This document shows positions 11,985-20,700 of a stretch of DNA of 64,000 nucleotides, piece after piece (the stretch's first letter is position 1; each line of letters begins with the position of its first letter). Made by a program: the position numbers and the translations under genes. Origin of the DNA: Diphasiastrum complanatum (lineage: Eukaryota; Streptophyta; Lycopodiopsida; Lycopodiales; Lycopodiaceae); contig CM055100.1 of assembly GCA_029204225.1 (NCBI GenBank), positions 9,066,713 through 9,130,712 on the forward strand, in the 5' to 3' direction. The notes beneath the pieces were generated by a model. The model was not told the origin of the DNA. It saw nothing but the letters and a program-made list of their open reading frames with translations, and did no database searches.

Positions 11985-12489
11985 CGAGGTGCACCACTAC
12001 AGTGATGCAAGCTGGGTGAGCTGTAAAGATGACAGCAAGTCCATTACTGGAGGATGTACAATAGCGTGCAGAGCTGCAATCAGCTAGATATGCAAAAAGC
12101 AAACCTCGGTGTTTCAATCCTCTTGCGAAGCTGAATACGTCGTAGCTTCAAAAGTGACGAATGAGGTAGTGTGGCTGCAGATGATGTTGGAGGCAATCGA
12201 GATACCACAAGAAGGGCCAAGCACGATGATGATGGACTCCCAGAGTGCCATCTATCTGTCCCAGGACCCTGTCTTCCATTCAAAGACAAAACACATACCT
12301 CTGAAGTACCATCACATTCGAGATTTGATCTCGAAAGGAGAGCTTCAGGTCCAGTATATAAAGTCAGAAAACATATTTGCAGATCTGCTCACAAAGCCAC
12401 TTGACAAGCCACTCTTTGCCAAGCAAAGAAAGACAATTGGATTGAACGTGCAAAGCTGCAAGGTTATGGGGGGGTGTCAGAAATGGTGA
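11985..12489 (+). pseudogene. Copia RNase H fragment
   Basis: The last part of a copia pol. It starts at the conserved YSDASWVSCKDDSKSITGGC (about 12000-12060), continues after a stop near 12087 through SSCEAEYVVAS (catalytic-region Glu), the L...DSQSAIYLSQDPVFHSKTKHI region and ADLLTKPLDKPLFAKQRKTIGL, and ends at 12489. All RNase H landmarks of the copia family are present in order. It is not the same family as the 16-kb or 56-kb copia elements. RT and everything upstream are absent. Confidence 0.85.
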
Positions 12490-13119
12490 ACTCCTGCAAC
12501 TTTGCCGCAACACGAACACGAAACGAAGGTTTCACGAGAACAATTTGCGAAAGTCAACATGTCTTGACTTGAAGGATGAACGATTCGCGAATCATTCATA
12601 AATTGTAAACATACCTCCAGGACTGCAAACCGCAAAAGGGTACAAAACGAAAAGTTACGAAAGAAACGAAAAGAACGAAGGCAAACAAAGAAAATGAAAT
12701 AAATGAAGGGGAATGCTTCGCGCTGCCAGCTAGCAGCTCAATGGGCTTAGAGTCGTAGACTTCACGCCCAGGTGAAATGAGTGGCAATGACGGAGAGTAA
12801 CTGATTAATTGATTAACGTTAACTAGTCTTGTGATTTCTGTGTTTAGCCATCTTGTAACTCCACACTGTGGAGATATAAACTATCCTTTCTGGATCATAA
12901 AGATAGAAGAGAATAGACAAAATTTCTATAAGAGATAGAGAGAGAGACGTAGCGAGTAGAGCAGAAAAGAAAAATACTAGAAACTAAAGAGTTGTGCATG
13001 AAAGTCTGCCAACGAGCAGAACATAGCAAAAGAGCAGAGTCTCATTCCGCCAACGAGCGAGACACTGACAATCTCACTCTGAAATTAAACTGATAATATA
13101 GTCGCTCTATTTTCGTGCA
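12466..13119 (+). mobile_element. Polypurine tract and 3' LTR of the RNase H-bearing copia fragment
   Basis: ATGGGGGGG (12466-12474) is followed by TGTCAGAAATGG, overlapping the end of the coding frame as is common in copia elements. The LTR probably ends at ...TTTTCGTGCA (13119), giving about 645 bp. It contains GATATAAACTATCC (12871-12884) as a possible TATA region. The right end is inferred only from the CA terminus. Confidence 0.55.
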
Positions 13120-13349
13120 TCTCCAATGGGATTTCGAGTTTCAAAAATCATTTGTTCTCTTGAATTATTATTTCATTTGTAGTTATGATGGTTTTATGAA
13201 GTTTGCAACAAAAAACTTGTAGTTCTTTATTTAGAATATGTATTTTTTGGCTTTTTTTTAAAACAAAATTTAGAGAACTAGGACCATTAAAAAACACCAA
13301 AAAAGATTACTCTTTTTTAGATCAAAGTCCGAAAACAAATGTCATCGTG
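13120..13349. other. Unassigned
   Basis: A+T-rich; no motif, repeat partner or coding signal recognised. It sits between a copia LTR and a gypsy integrase tail. Confidence 0.3.
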
Positions 13350-13669
13350 TTACAATTGAGTCATGAGGCTTTTCATAAACTTTGTGAAATCAGATTGATG
13401 GTAGTTCATGCACTAGCAGCAGAAAAAACAAGGCATGGCATGATCGTCGTTTACATAAGAAATATCTGAAGGAACGAGATTTAGCTTTGATGTACAAGAC
13501 CAGATTGATCAAAGGGACATTGAAATTTATAGGTGAAGGCCAATACAAAGTGAAAGAAATATTGTCGTACAAAGTAGTTATTTTGGAACACTGGGATGAC
13601 AGAAGATTTGAAACCCCAATGAATGACAGTCGACTACACAAGTTTTGGCAGCCAAATCTACCAGCGTGA
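13350..13669 (+). pseudogene. Tat-like gypsy integrase C-terminal fragment
   Basis: Matches the last ~100 residues of the integrase at 28103-28430: LSHEAFHKLCEIRLMVVHALAAEK, then after a frame change near 13450 DLALMYKTRLIKGTLKFIGEGQYKVKEI, and the ending RLHKFWQPNLPA. It is the GPY/F-like tail after the catalytic core, on the plus strand. This and the following purine-rich spacer, extra-gene remnant and LTR (14100-18766) are in the order of the minus-strand element at 24-36 kb, so they are pieces of one inverted relative with an internal deletion. Confidence 0.8.
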
Positions 13670-13935
13670 TCGAAGGTCTACTCATTTTTTCTTGTGTTGT
13701 TTTACAATTTTCTTGTTTTTCACTACTTGTTGATTTTTTTTTTTGGAAAAGAAAGTAGAAAAGAAAGAGAGAAAAAGAAAAGAATGATGAGCAAAACTCA
13801 AGAAAGTCATCAAATCATAAAAAGAGGAAGGAAAATATTTTTAAAATTCAATTTTTGATAGAAAATGACTAGAAAAACCACTTTTTTAGTTAGATCCTGA
13901 ACAAACAGTCATATGAACCTTTGTTAAGTTGTCAG
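13670..13935 (+). mobile_element. Purine-rich spacer downstream of Tat-like pol
   Basis: TTTT/TTGTTG-rich stretch and then an A/G-rich run (13744-13790) followed by GAATGATGAGCAAAACTCAAGAAAGTCATC. The same succession appears at 54560-54680 and, inverted, at 27950-28080, always just after the integrase end. It is non-coding spacer of the same family; AACCTTTGTTAAG at 13918 may be a worn copy of the AACCTTCG motif. Confidence 0.55.
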
Positions 13936-14097
13936 TGTTAGAAATCAATGATAAACTTCATTGTTACAGTTCTTAAGTACTGTTTACGATGTACTTTATT
14001 ACTAGCTATAACTAGTCGTTGACTAGTCTAGTAGTCTACTCCTAGGTCTCTCTCTCTATTAGGGTTCAGGGTTTATATGTACATTTTACATTCAGTA
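13936..14097 (+). mobile_element. Copia LTR fragment (same family as 3654)
   Basis: TGTTAGAAATCAATGATAAAC through TACATTTTACATTCAGTA matches 3654-3815 with few differences. It joins the Tat-like extra-gene remnant at 14098 with no recognisable target duplication, so a deletion probably removed the rest of the element and part of the spacer. Confidence 0.7.
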
Positions 14098-14757
14098 CCT
14101 CATCAAGGACCACACGCTATTCAGAAGGCCTATCAGCGTCAAGGACTAGATCTAGAATTTCTTAAAGCAACATCCGCATGAGTCCTTGCGTGGTGGATGG
14201 GTCCTTAAGTTCAAGACCTCCGAGATAGAGGCCAGAAAAGAAGTAGACAAAATACCTACATTGGAAGAGCAGCCGGCATGGAGAATTACCGTTTTTTAAG
14301 AAAACTCCGGAATCAATCAAGAGTTATGTGGCCAGCCCTTGCTGGTATATCCCTATTATGTGCCAATGTCGAGAAGGAATAAATGAAAAGATTTGGGATT
14401 GGCTATGGACAAGATCACAATCCATACGTCCAGTTGGCCATTCATCCATCAGCCCTACAGCTGGACAATATCAGTAGATTTTCACCGGGCCTTACAAGCG
14501 TACTAGCGAGAGTATGTCCACTCTCCAGATCCCACGATGCGGCAATCGACACTGTTTGAAAAAGATCTAACTTTGTTGGCATCAGTGGCAATCAGATGGG
14601 ACGATTGTCTCCCTCCTCTAGCATTCGATCCAAATAAGCCGATGGCCTCAGAGAATATCAAAGATCAGTTGCCGGTTGTTCGTTTATATTTTCGTGCAGC
14701 AATGATAGGAGGCTCTTGGGAATCTCGCTTCACATCTTGGACGACCTCAAAGTGAAT
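14098..14757 (+). pseudogene. Remnant of the Tat-like extra gene (C-terminal ~200 codons)
   Basis: Parallel to the last ~220 residues of the minus-strand extra gene at 24500-25150. The first part is frame-shifted (FLKATSA, then the trace of a GGW-type motif near 14205); the last 73 codons are open: LTLLASVAIRWDDCLPPLAFDP, DQLPVVRLYFRAAMIGGSWESRF, ending at 14755. The protein family is unknown to me. It is followed by the 3' untranslated region and LTR of the element. Confidence 0.75.
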
Positions 14758-15007
14758 TATAAGAGCCCATCGTTTTTTTTTGTCCCATAATTTGGATTGT
14801 AATACTACCTGTCTCGACTTTATGGAGAAGGTGTAGTACCATTTAATAAAGATTTGTCACGAAGCTAATAAAAGTCCCCAATAACTGTATCTCGCAGGTG
14901 TCGTGAGACCGCCACCAGTTTTGGTGGGGAATACTGTTGGAGGGTTTGTGGATCTCAAAGCAACCCTAACCCTAGTTAATAAGTGAGGGGGATTTGGCAC
15001 CCTACGT
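14758..15007 (+). mobile_element. 3' untranslated region and polypurine tract of a Tat-like element
   Basis: Nearly the reverse complement of 24234-24480, including CGTGAGACCGCCACCAG and the purine tract AGTGAGGGGGATTTGG (14980-14995) about 12 bases before the LTR start at 15008. This fixes the element's orientation as plus. Confidence 0.7.
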
Positions 15008-15140
15008 GTTAAGTCCAACCCGATAATCACATAGAGATTTGATTAGTTACAAGTCAGTAAAAGGACTTTAGGCCTTTTTGCGGGACTTTTAATGTTGCAG
15101 GGCCTAAATGTCAAGTTAGTGATAAAGTTGGGTTTCCCTC

Positions 15141-15794
15141 TGTGAGAGATTTCAACTAGTTTAGTCTAGTTTAGTCATATTTTAATAAATTGTCAATAAG
15201 AGGCCAAAACTCATTTTAGACTTAGAGATAAACTTTTTGAAGTTATATTAGTTTAAAATACATTCAATAAACACTTTTGGAAAGTGTGAGAAAGTTGGTA
15301 GTCAAGTTTGAGAGAGATTCAAATTTGAACTTTGGGTACATTGAATCTAGACCCAAAAATAGTAGGATTTACATTTTGGAGGGAAAGCCAAGTGGCCAAA
15401 TAGGGTTTGGAAACTCTATAAAAGGATGTAACTCGCGGAGAGACACATCTTCTCTCTTCTCTCTCTCATTTCATCATTATACATCGTTCTCTTTGGGTTC
15501 TACTACTCATTGGTGCACTATCTTGGTGTTATCTTGCAACCTTGTGTGTAGAATGATCATTTATTGTTATTTTTGGTTTCAGACGTGTGAAATATAGTAG
15601 GGTACTGTAATTGTACGGACAGCAAACATATTTTATGTGTTGGTTCATGTTTGATCAATATCTCTTAGAGTTTGCATTTCATTTTGTATGTAGATGCTGA
15701 TTTTTCTACATTGGCAGGATTATTGGTTTGCTCCTTATTGTAACCAAAGATTTGGGACATGGATTGGATCTTGAATGATCTGAAATCCTTCACA
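15141..15794 (+). repeat. 5' LTR of the small copia element
   Basis: TGTGAGAGATTTCAAC to ...CCTTCACA, 654 bp, directly after target duplication CCCTC. TATA box TATAAAAGG at 15417-15425, followed by a CT-rich start region. Open frames within it simply repeat in the other LTR and are not genes. Confidence 0.95.
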
Positions 15795-15807
15795 TGGTAT
15801 CAGAGCT
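15795..15807 (+). other. Primer-binding site, initiator tRNA-Met
   Basis: TGGTATCAGAGCT, an exact complement of the plant initiator tRNA-Met 3' end, abuts the 5' LTR. Confidence 0.95.
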
Positions 15808-16395
15808 CTTGTGTTTCAGGTTATGAAAGGATCAACCATCTTTAGCAAGGATTTGGAGGAGTTACCAATGCTAGAGCATGCTAGATTGATCTCTACTCAA
15901 AAATCAGCATTTTTGCATGTATAGAATTGATCTTTTGTAGGTCAAAACTCAATATAAGGTTAGATACTTGATCAATTTCGATTTGACACTTGGTTTACTG
16001 GAATTAGATAATTTTTGGTGCATTAGGAAGGTCTCATTGGAGTATACAAGAAGATATACCGAGTTTCTAAAAATTGCATGTAGAATTTGAGATATTCAAT
16101 TTTTTGTTATTTTGTCAAAACCCTAATTTTGATTAAATCTCTAGTTTGTGAGGTTACTGAACTTCATTTGAGTGTGTTTCAATCTTAGGAAGTGACAAGA
16201 ATCATTAGATTGAGGATAGATCATAGGTTAATCAAGATTTCACTATTCTATGTGTTGATTTTCTAGTTAGAAGTGCTAGAAGAGATTTTAAAGGCTCCAT
16301 ATCTTTGTGATTTCTTCTTGAGTTCATTTTTTGACATTCAAGAGAGTGCTTTGTGCATTGGAACAGGTTGAAAGAGAAGATCAGGTCACTTCAAC

Positions 16396-17847
16396 ATGGC
16401 TACAAGTGGTGGATTTATGTTGGAGAGCAATGATAGGCTTACCTCAATCAACTATTCTACTTGGAAGGTGAGGATGGAGTCCTTATTGGAGATGAATGAG
16501 TTGATGGAGATTGTTGCAGGTGTGGAGGAGAGACCTCAAGCACCTCAAGATCAAGTGAGGTATGACAAAAAAGCAAAAAAATCTTTACACATGATTAAGA
16601 TGAATGTTACCAATGAACTTCTCAAGGAAATTGGTAAGTGCACATCATCTTTGGAGGCTTGGGAAGCTTTGAAGAATCTTTATGAATCCAAGTCTACATC
16701 AAGAGTGCTTACTCTTAGAAGGCAAATCTTTCAAAGTTTGCAAAAGAAGGAAGAGAGTACTCATGCTTTTGTTTTGAGGGTTAAGGCAATCAATGATGAG
16801 TTAGCATGTATTGATGAAAGCATTAAGGAGGTAGAGCTTGTTCAAGTTATACTTAATGGCTTGTTGGATGATCATGCTAATCTTGTTCAAAGTTTTGCTA
16901 TTCATAAGACTTTGCCAAGTATTGTGGATTTGCAAGAGATCTTGGTGAATGAGGAGTATAGGCTTCAATCAAGAGGAGGTGGATCTACATCGACATCTCA
17001 TTATGAAGAGGATGCTATGTTCATCAAAGGCAAGTTCAAGGGCAAAGGCAAAGGCAAGTGGTCTAAAGGGCAAGATCAAGGTGAGACTTCTTCTTTTGGC
17101 AAAAAGAAAGATAAGTCTAAGTTGAAATGCTTTTATTGTGGAATCAAAGGGCATTTTGCAAATGAATGTTTGAAGAAGCAAAGAGATGAAGGTAACAAGC
17201 AAATCAACTTTACTACTAATGATGAGGGTCTAGGTGGTGGTGATTCTCTTTTGATGTGTTCATCAAGTCCAATATCAAGTGAAGGTGACAAAGATTCATG
17301 GTGGATTGATAGTGGAGCTAGCTCATACATGATTAGTTACAAAGAGTTCTTTACTTCTTTGGTCACTTATGATGGAGCCAAGAAAGCAATTCACATGGCC
17401 AATGGTGGTGAGTGTGTGATTGAAGGTATTGGTTCAATTTCTATTTGTCTCTCTACTAATAGGAAAGCAAGACTTGATGGTGTTCTTTACATTCTTTCAC
17501 TTTCAAAGAATTTGCTAAGTGTTGGTCAAATGATAAAGAAAGGATACATGATAAAGTTTGGTGGTGATGCTTGCTTCATTACAAAGGAAGAAATCTTGGT
17601 TGCTAGGGGCAATAAACAAGGTAGACTTTTCAAGCTTGATGCTTTTGTTATGGCTAACAAAAAGGATGGAATGGAAAAGGAGATTGGTCTCAACTTTCCA
17701 AAGTTACCTTTTAGCATCAATAAGATTGGTGGATCTTATGCAAAGTCTAACAAGCTTTCTTATGCTAGAGCTAGGTCAAGATCTAATATGCTTCTTGGAG
17801 ATGTTCATCTTTGTGCTAACTTGGCTATTTGGTTCTTCATGTTCTAG
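16396..17847 (+). CDS. Copia Gag with protease-like segment (483 aa)
   Basis: Structural Gag polyprotein of the small copia element; it would package element RNA in the cytoplasm. The ATG at 16396 heads an uninterrupted frame. Residues about 20-200 form the UBN2-type gag domain (TWKVRMESLLEMNEL; EAWEALKNLYESKSTSRVLTL). A lysine/glycine-rich basic stretch (about 210-240) precedes the CCHC zinc knuckle CFYCGIKGHFANEC (about 245-258). Residues about 302-310 have WWIDSGASSYM with the aspartic-protease D-S-G-A signature. From about 350 it enters the start of the gag-pre-integrase linker and after about residue 425 becomes unrelated to the longer relatives, marking the deletion that removed the rest of pol. 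The intact frame contrasts with all other copia genes in the window. Confidence 0.92.
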   Translation: MATSGGFMLESNDRLTSINYSTWKVRMESLLEMNELMEIVAGVEERPQAPQDQVRYDKKAKKSLHMIKMNVTNELLKEIGKCTSSLEAWEALKNLYESKSTSRVLTLRRQIFQSLQKKEESTHAFVLRVKAINDELACIDESIKEVELVQVILNGLLDDHANLVQSFAIHKTLPSIVDLQEILVNEEYRLQSRGGGSTSTSHYEEDAMFIKGKFKGKGKGKWSKGQDQGETSSFGKKKDKSKLKCFYCGIKGHFANECLKKQRDEGNKQINFTTNDEGLGGGDSLLMCSSSPISSEGDKDSWWIDSGASSYMISYKEFFTSLVTYDGAKKAIHMANGGECVIEGIGSISICLSTNRKARLDGVLYILSLSKNLLSVGQMIKKGYMIKFGGDACFITKEEILVARGNKQGRLFKLDAFVMANKKDGMEKEIGLNFPKLPFSINKIGGSYAKSNKLSYARARSRSNMLLGDVHLCANLAIWFFMF

Positions 17848-18035
17848 TTATATCTTGATGTGTAAAATTGATGTAAGAAATAGTGAAGCATCTAATTTGG
17901 ACACTATTCTCTATATCAATTATGAAAGATACTTTAGAACCTTAGAAAAGAGATCTATACTTAGGATGGAAATCATTCTAAAGTTGGGTCAAAGTTCTAT
18001 TGTCAAAACTATGCCAAAACTAGTTGAAGAGGGAG
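17848..18035 (+). other. 3' untranslated interior and polypurine tract
   Basis: 188 bases after the Gag stop. An in-frame-looking stretch to 18040 has no recognisable domain and may be a scrap of deleted pol. The purine tract GAAGAGGGAG (18026-18035) directly precedes the 3' LTR. Confidence 0.75.
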
Positions 18036-18683
18036 TGTGAGAGATTTCAACTAGTTTAGTCTAGTTTAGTCATATTTTGGTAAATTGTCAATAAGAGGCC
18101 AAAACTCATTTTAGACTTAGAGATAAACTTTTTGAAGTTATATTAGTTTAAAATACATTCAACAAACACTTTTGAAAAGTGTGGGAAAGTTGGTAGTCAA
18201 GTTTGAGAGAGATTCAAATTTGAACTTTGGGTACATTGAATCTAGACCCAAAAATAGTAGGGTTTACATTTTGGAGGGAAAGCCAAGTGGCCAAATACAA
18301 AGCTCTATAAAAGGATGTAACTCGTGGAGAGACACATCTTCTCTCTTCTCTCTCTCATTTCATCATTATACATTGTTCTCTTTGGGTTCTACTACTCATT
18401 GGTGCACTATCTTGGTGTTATCTTGCAATCTTGTGTGTAGAATGATCATTTATTGCTATTTTCAGTTTCACACGTGTGAAATATAATAGGGTACTGTAAT
18501 TGTATGGAAAGCAAACATATTTTATGTGTTGGTTCATGTTTGATCAATATCTCTTAGAGTTTGCATCTCATTTTGTATGTAGATGCTGATTTTTCTACAT
18601 TGGCAGGATTGTTGGTTTGCTCCTTATTGTAACCAAAGATTTGGGACATGGATTGGATCTTGAATGATCTGAAATCCTTCACA
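18036..18683 (+). repeat. 3' LTR of the small copia element
   Basis: 648 bp, TGTGAGAGATTTCAAC to ...CCTTCACA, followed by target duplication CCCTC. TATAAAAGG at 18306-18314. Differences from the 5' LTR are mainly transitions, plus a shorter sequence around 18298 (CCAAATACAAAG versus CCAAATAGGGTTTGG). Confidence 0.95.
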
Positions 18684-18766
18684 CCCTCCAATTTGGAGGG
18701 AGTCTCTTTGATGCTAGATTGACTAAATCTTGGATTCAGGTTAGGCAAAGAAAAAAACCCACTACA

Positions 18767-19345
18767 CAATACTGCGTTTTGATTGTCAATGACAAATCCG
18801 ACAGTGGCCATTTTCTCCAACAAGTTCTTGAACTAGTTGATGTGATTCTGTAAGGAATCATCATTTGCCATCTTGAGAGAGTAAAATTTCTTTCTAAGAT
18901 GTAGCTTGGAAGCTATATCTCGCACTTTGTATAATGTGTTCAAGATGTCCCAGACCTCCTTGAATGTCTGAGCTTCAGACACATGGCTGAGTGTCTAAAA
19001 TGTTGAGGATGATATGTTGAGAATGATCAATGCAAATGCTTTGTCATCCTTCAGCTTCCATCGGGAGATTGTTGCGTCGTTGGCTTCGAGTCTTGCCTCT
19101 ACACCTGTAACAACGTCATACAACTCTTTAGCCATTAGCACAGTTCTCATCTTAAATTTTCACAGATGGTAATTGGCTCCATCAAGTTTGTCCATGATAG
19201 GATTGGTTTTCCTTAAGAATCCATGTGGAAGATTAGTCTAAGTGACAGTAACAACTATTAGTCACTTAAGAGTGAAAATCTAATGTTAACTTACAGTAGG
19301 ATCAGGTTCTGTGGGAAGTTTATCAAGCTATAGAAATAGCTCTGA
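18767..19345 (-). pseudogene. Copia gag remnant with degraded primer site (minus strand)
   Basis: Read from right to left: a mutated primer site (GCTCTGACAT, near 19338), then a gag N-terminus (IMDKLDGANYHL, stop where Trp is expected, KFKMRTVLMAKELYDVVTGVEARLE), then FALIILNISSS, a stop, LSHVSEAQTFKEVWDILNTLY, LRKKFYSLKMANDDSLQNHI and NLLEKMATVGFVIDN. This is the UBN2 gag domain of a copia family different from the 16-kb element. It ends abruptly at the Tat-like LTR end (18766), which probably inserted into or recombined with it. Confidence 0.8.
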
Positions 19346-20159
19346 CATAAGTAGGTGAACACAAGATAAATTTAAAGTTTAATACGCGCGGTGGTGTGGA
19401 AGCAATGAGTAGACAATCAGACAAGTCAATCAAATAGTCAGACAGGATGTAGAAAGCATTGCAATACTGACAAGAATCTGAATGTAGAAGCAGACAATAG
19501 TTTATTCAGATTAAGTATAATAAAATATACAAGTCAAATAATGCATGTGAGCACAAGACATTAGCAGGTAAAACCGCATGCTCACAAAGCTAATTACGAT
19601 CTGTAAAAATTATGAACTTATTTTTGACAATCCTTTGAAGAAAGAATCGATGCATGAAAAGCATCTACAGTGTTTGTCTCGTTGAATGAACTGCAAGATT
19701 CATCGATACATATACTTGATTACAATGATCAACCATATACAATTTACATTTGTGCAGTTGGAAGGTACAAGAGATGGCGTGAAGCCATTGTGCTCTCTAG
19801 AGGAGATCATGGGTGGTTGCTGTCATTGTCAAGCTAGTTTGCATAGTGCAGGAAGTGAGTGTGAGGAGTCTCCGACATCGAAGTTCGTCGTGTTGTCGTT
19901 GGTGTCGGGGAGAAGAACGCGACATTCTTTGGGTTTTGCCTCTGGTGCCTAGAAAACCAAAGTAAACATGGTTTGTCGCATTTTTTGCATTCTTCAAAAA
20001 ACTGTAACACTCTTCAAAAGTATTAGAAAATGAAAAATTGGGACTTTGTCACAGACTTCGGCTTTGTCGGCTGTTGAAATTTACTTGTATTTATGTAGAC
20101 TGTGCGAGTAAAAATGCAGCAATATGAATGCAAACAAATTAACATGGAATTTAGGAGAG
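19346..20159. other. Unassigned, possibly worn copia LTR
   Basis: This should contain the 5' LTR of the minus-strand copia remnant to its left, but I cannot define ends. 19750-19950 is somewhat G+C-richer with an 88-codon open frame (19686-19952) lacking any recognisable domain. Nothing else seen. Confidence 0.3.
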
Positions 20160-20236
20160 TAGAGGAGATAAATCCAACAGTTATAGGAGTGGAAGAAAGG
20201 CCCTTGGCACAACAAGATCAAATGAGAGATGACAAG
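20160..20236 (+). pseudogene. Short copia gag fragment
   Basis: About 70 bases read VIGVEERPLAQQDQMRDDK, matching VAGVEERPQAPQDQVRYDKK of the copia Gag at 16396. It is cut by the chromovirus LTR at 20237, so the chromovirus landed in or next to a copia element of that family. Confidence 0.7.
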
Positions 20237-20700
20237 TGTTACACACTCACTTACTGCAAACCTCCAGGTGTCGGTTAACCACAAAAGACCGAACGATTCA
20301 CGTTCCACCCCGCCTTAGGACCTAATCCGGATCCACCCTCCGTGCCTTGGCCTGTGACCGTATCAAACTGGATCCGACAACCATTCCAGACGGCGTCCCA
20401 TACCACAGTCCAGGCTCTCAGCCATCTCCTGCCTCATGCTAGCAATACATCTTGGTCATGCACACGCTCTCCATCCACCTCCTCCTAGGTAGACAGAATG
20501 GATGGAAAATGAGTTCTCCTCCCCTTGTATACCTCCAAGGAGAGAGAGACTCCAAGCCATGTGCACTCCTGGATCATGACATGTGGCAACCATGCAGGTT
20601 CATGAGTTACCGGTCAAGTCTACATGCCCAGTCATCATCTGGTCTCAAGTCTGGGTTTGGGACCCAAGGAAGTTGGGTCCCTAACATTCCCTCTTCCTTA
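20237..20700 (-). mobile_element. 3' LTR and polypurine tract of chromovirus (minus strand)
   Basis: Plus-strand TGTTACACACTC to GGGTCCCTAACA (20237-20686, 450 bp) has TG...CA ends. Beyond it the plus strand reads TTCCCTCTTCCTTA, so the minus strand has the purine tract AAGGAAGAGGG immediately before the LTR. This orients the element leftward and makes this its 3' LTR. It is noticeably G+C-richer than its surroundings. Confidence 0.85.

Larger units (their letters stand above)
15141..18683 (+). mobile_element. Complete small copia element, gag-protease only (TR-GAG-like), with 5-bp target duplication
   Basis: The structure is complete: 5' LTR 15141-15794, primer site, one open gene, polypurine tract, 3' LTR 18036-18683. 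It is flanked by CCCTC on both sides (15136-15140 and 18684-18688). Total 3543 bp, too short for a full copia element (usually about 5 kb). Integrase core, RT and RNase H are absent, so it must have depended on another element's enzymes. By eye the LTRs differ at about twenty positions plus a short length change, so the insertion is moderately old. A related but differently truncated element is at 55382-58640. Confidence 0.95.
15008..18766 (+). mobile_element. Tat-like 3' LTR split by a nested copia element
   Basis: The LTR begins TGTTAAGTCCAACC (15008) and its first 133 bases match the reverse complement of 35865-35993. It is interrupted at 15140 by a complete copia element and resumes at 18684 (CCCTCCAATTTGG). 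Its last 60 bases (TTGATGCTAGATTGACTAAATC to CCCACTACA, end 18766) match the inner end of the LTR at 35306-35370. Relative to the 688-bp LTR the central part is missing, so the LTR was shortened as well as invaded. Confidence 0.8.

Noticed and set aside
15277-15597. 106-codon frame, repeated at 18172-18486
   Set aside because: Both are inside the two LTRs of one copia element, so the repeated peptide is just LTR duplication.
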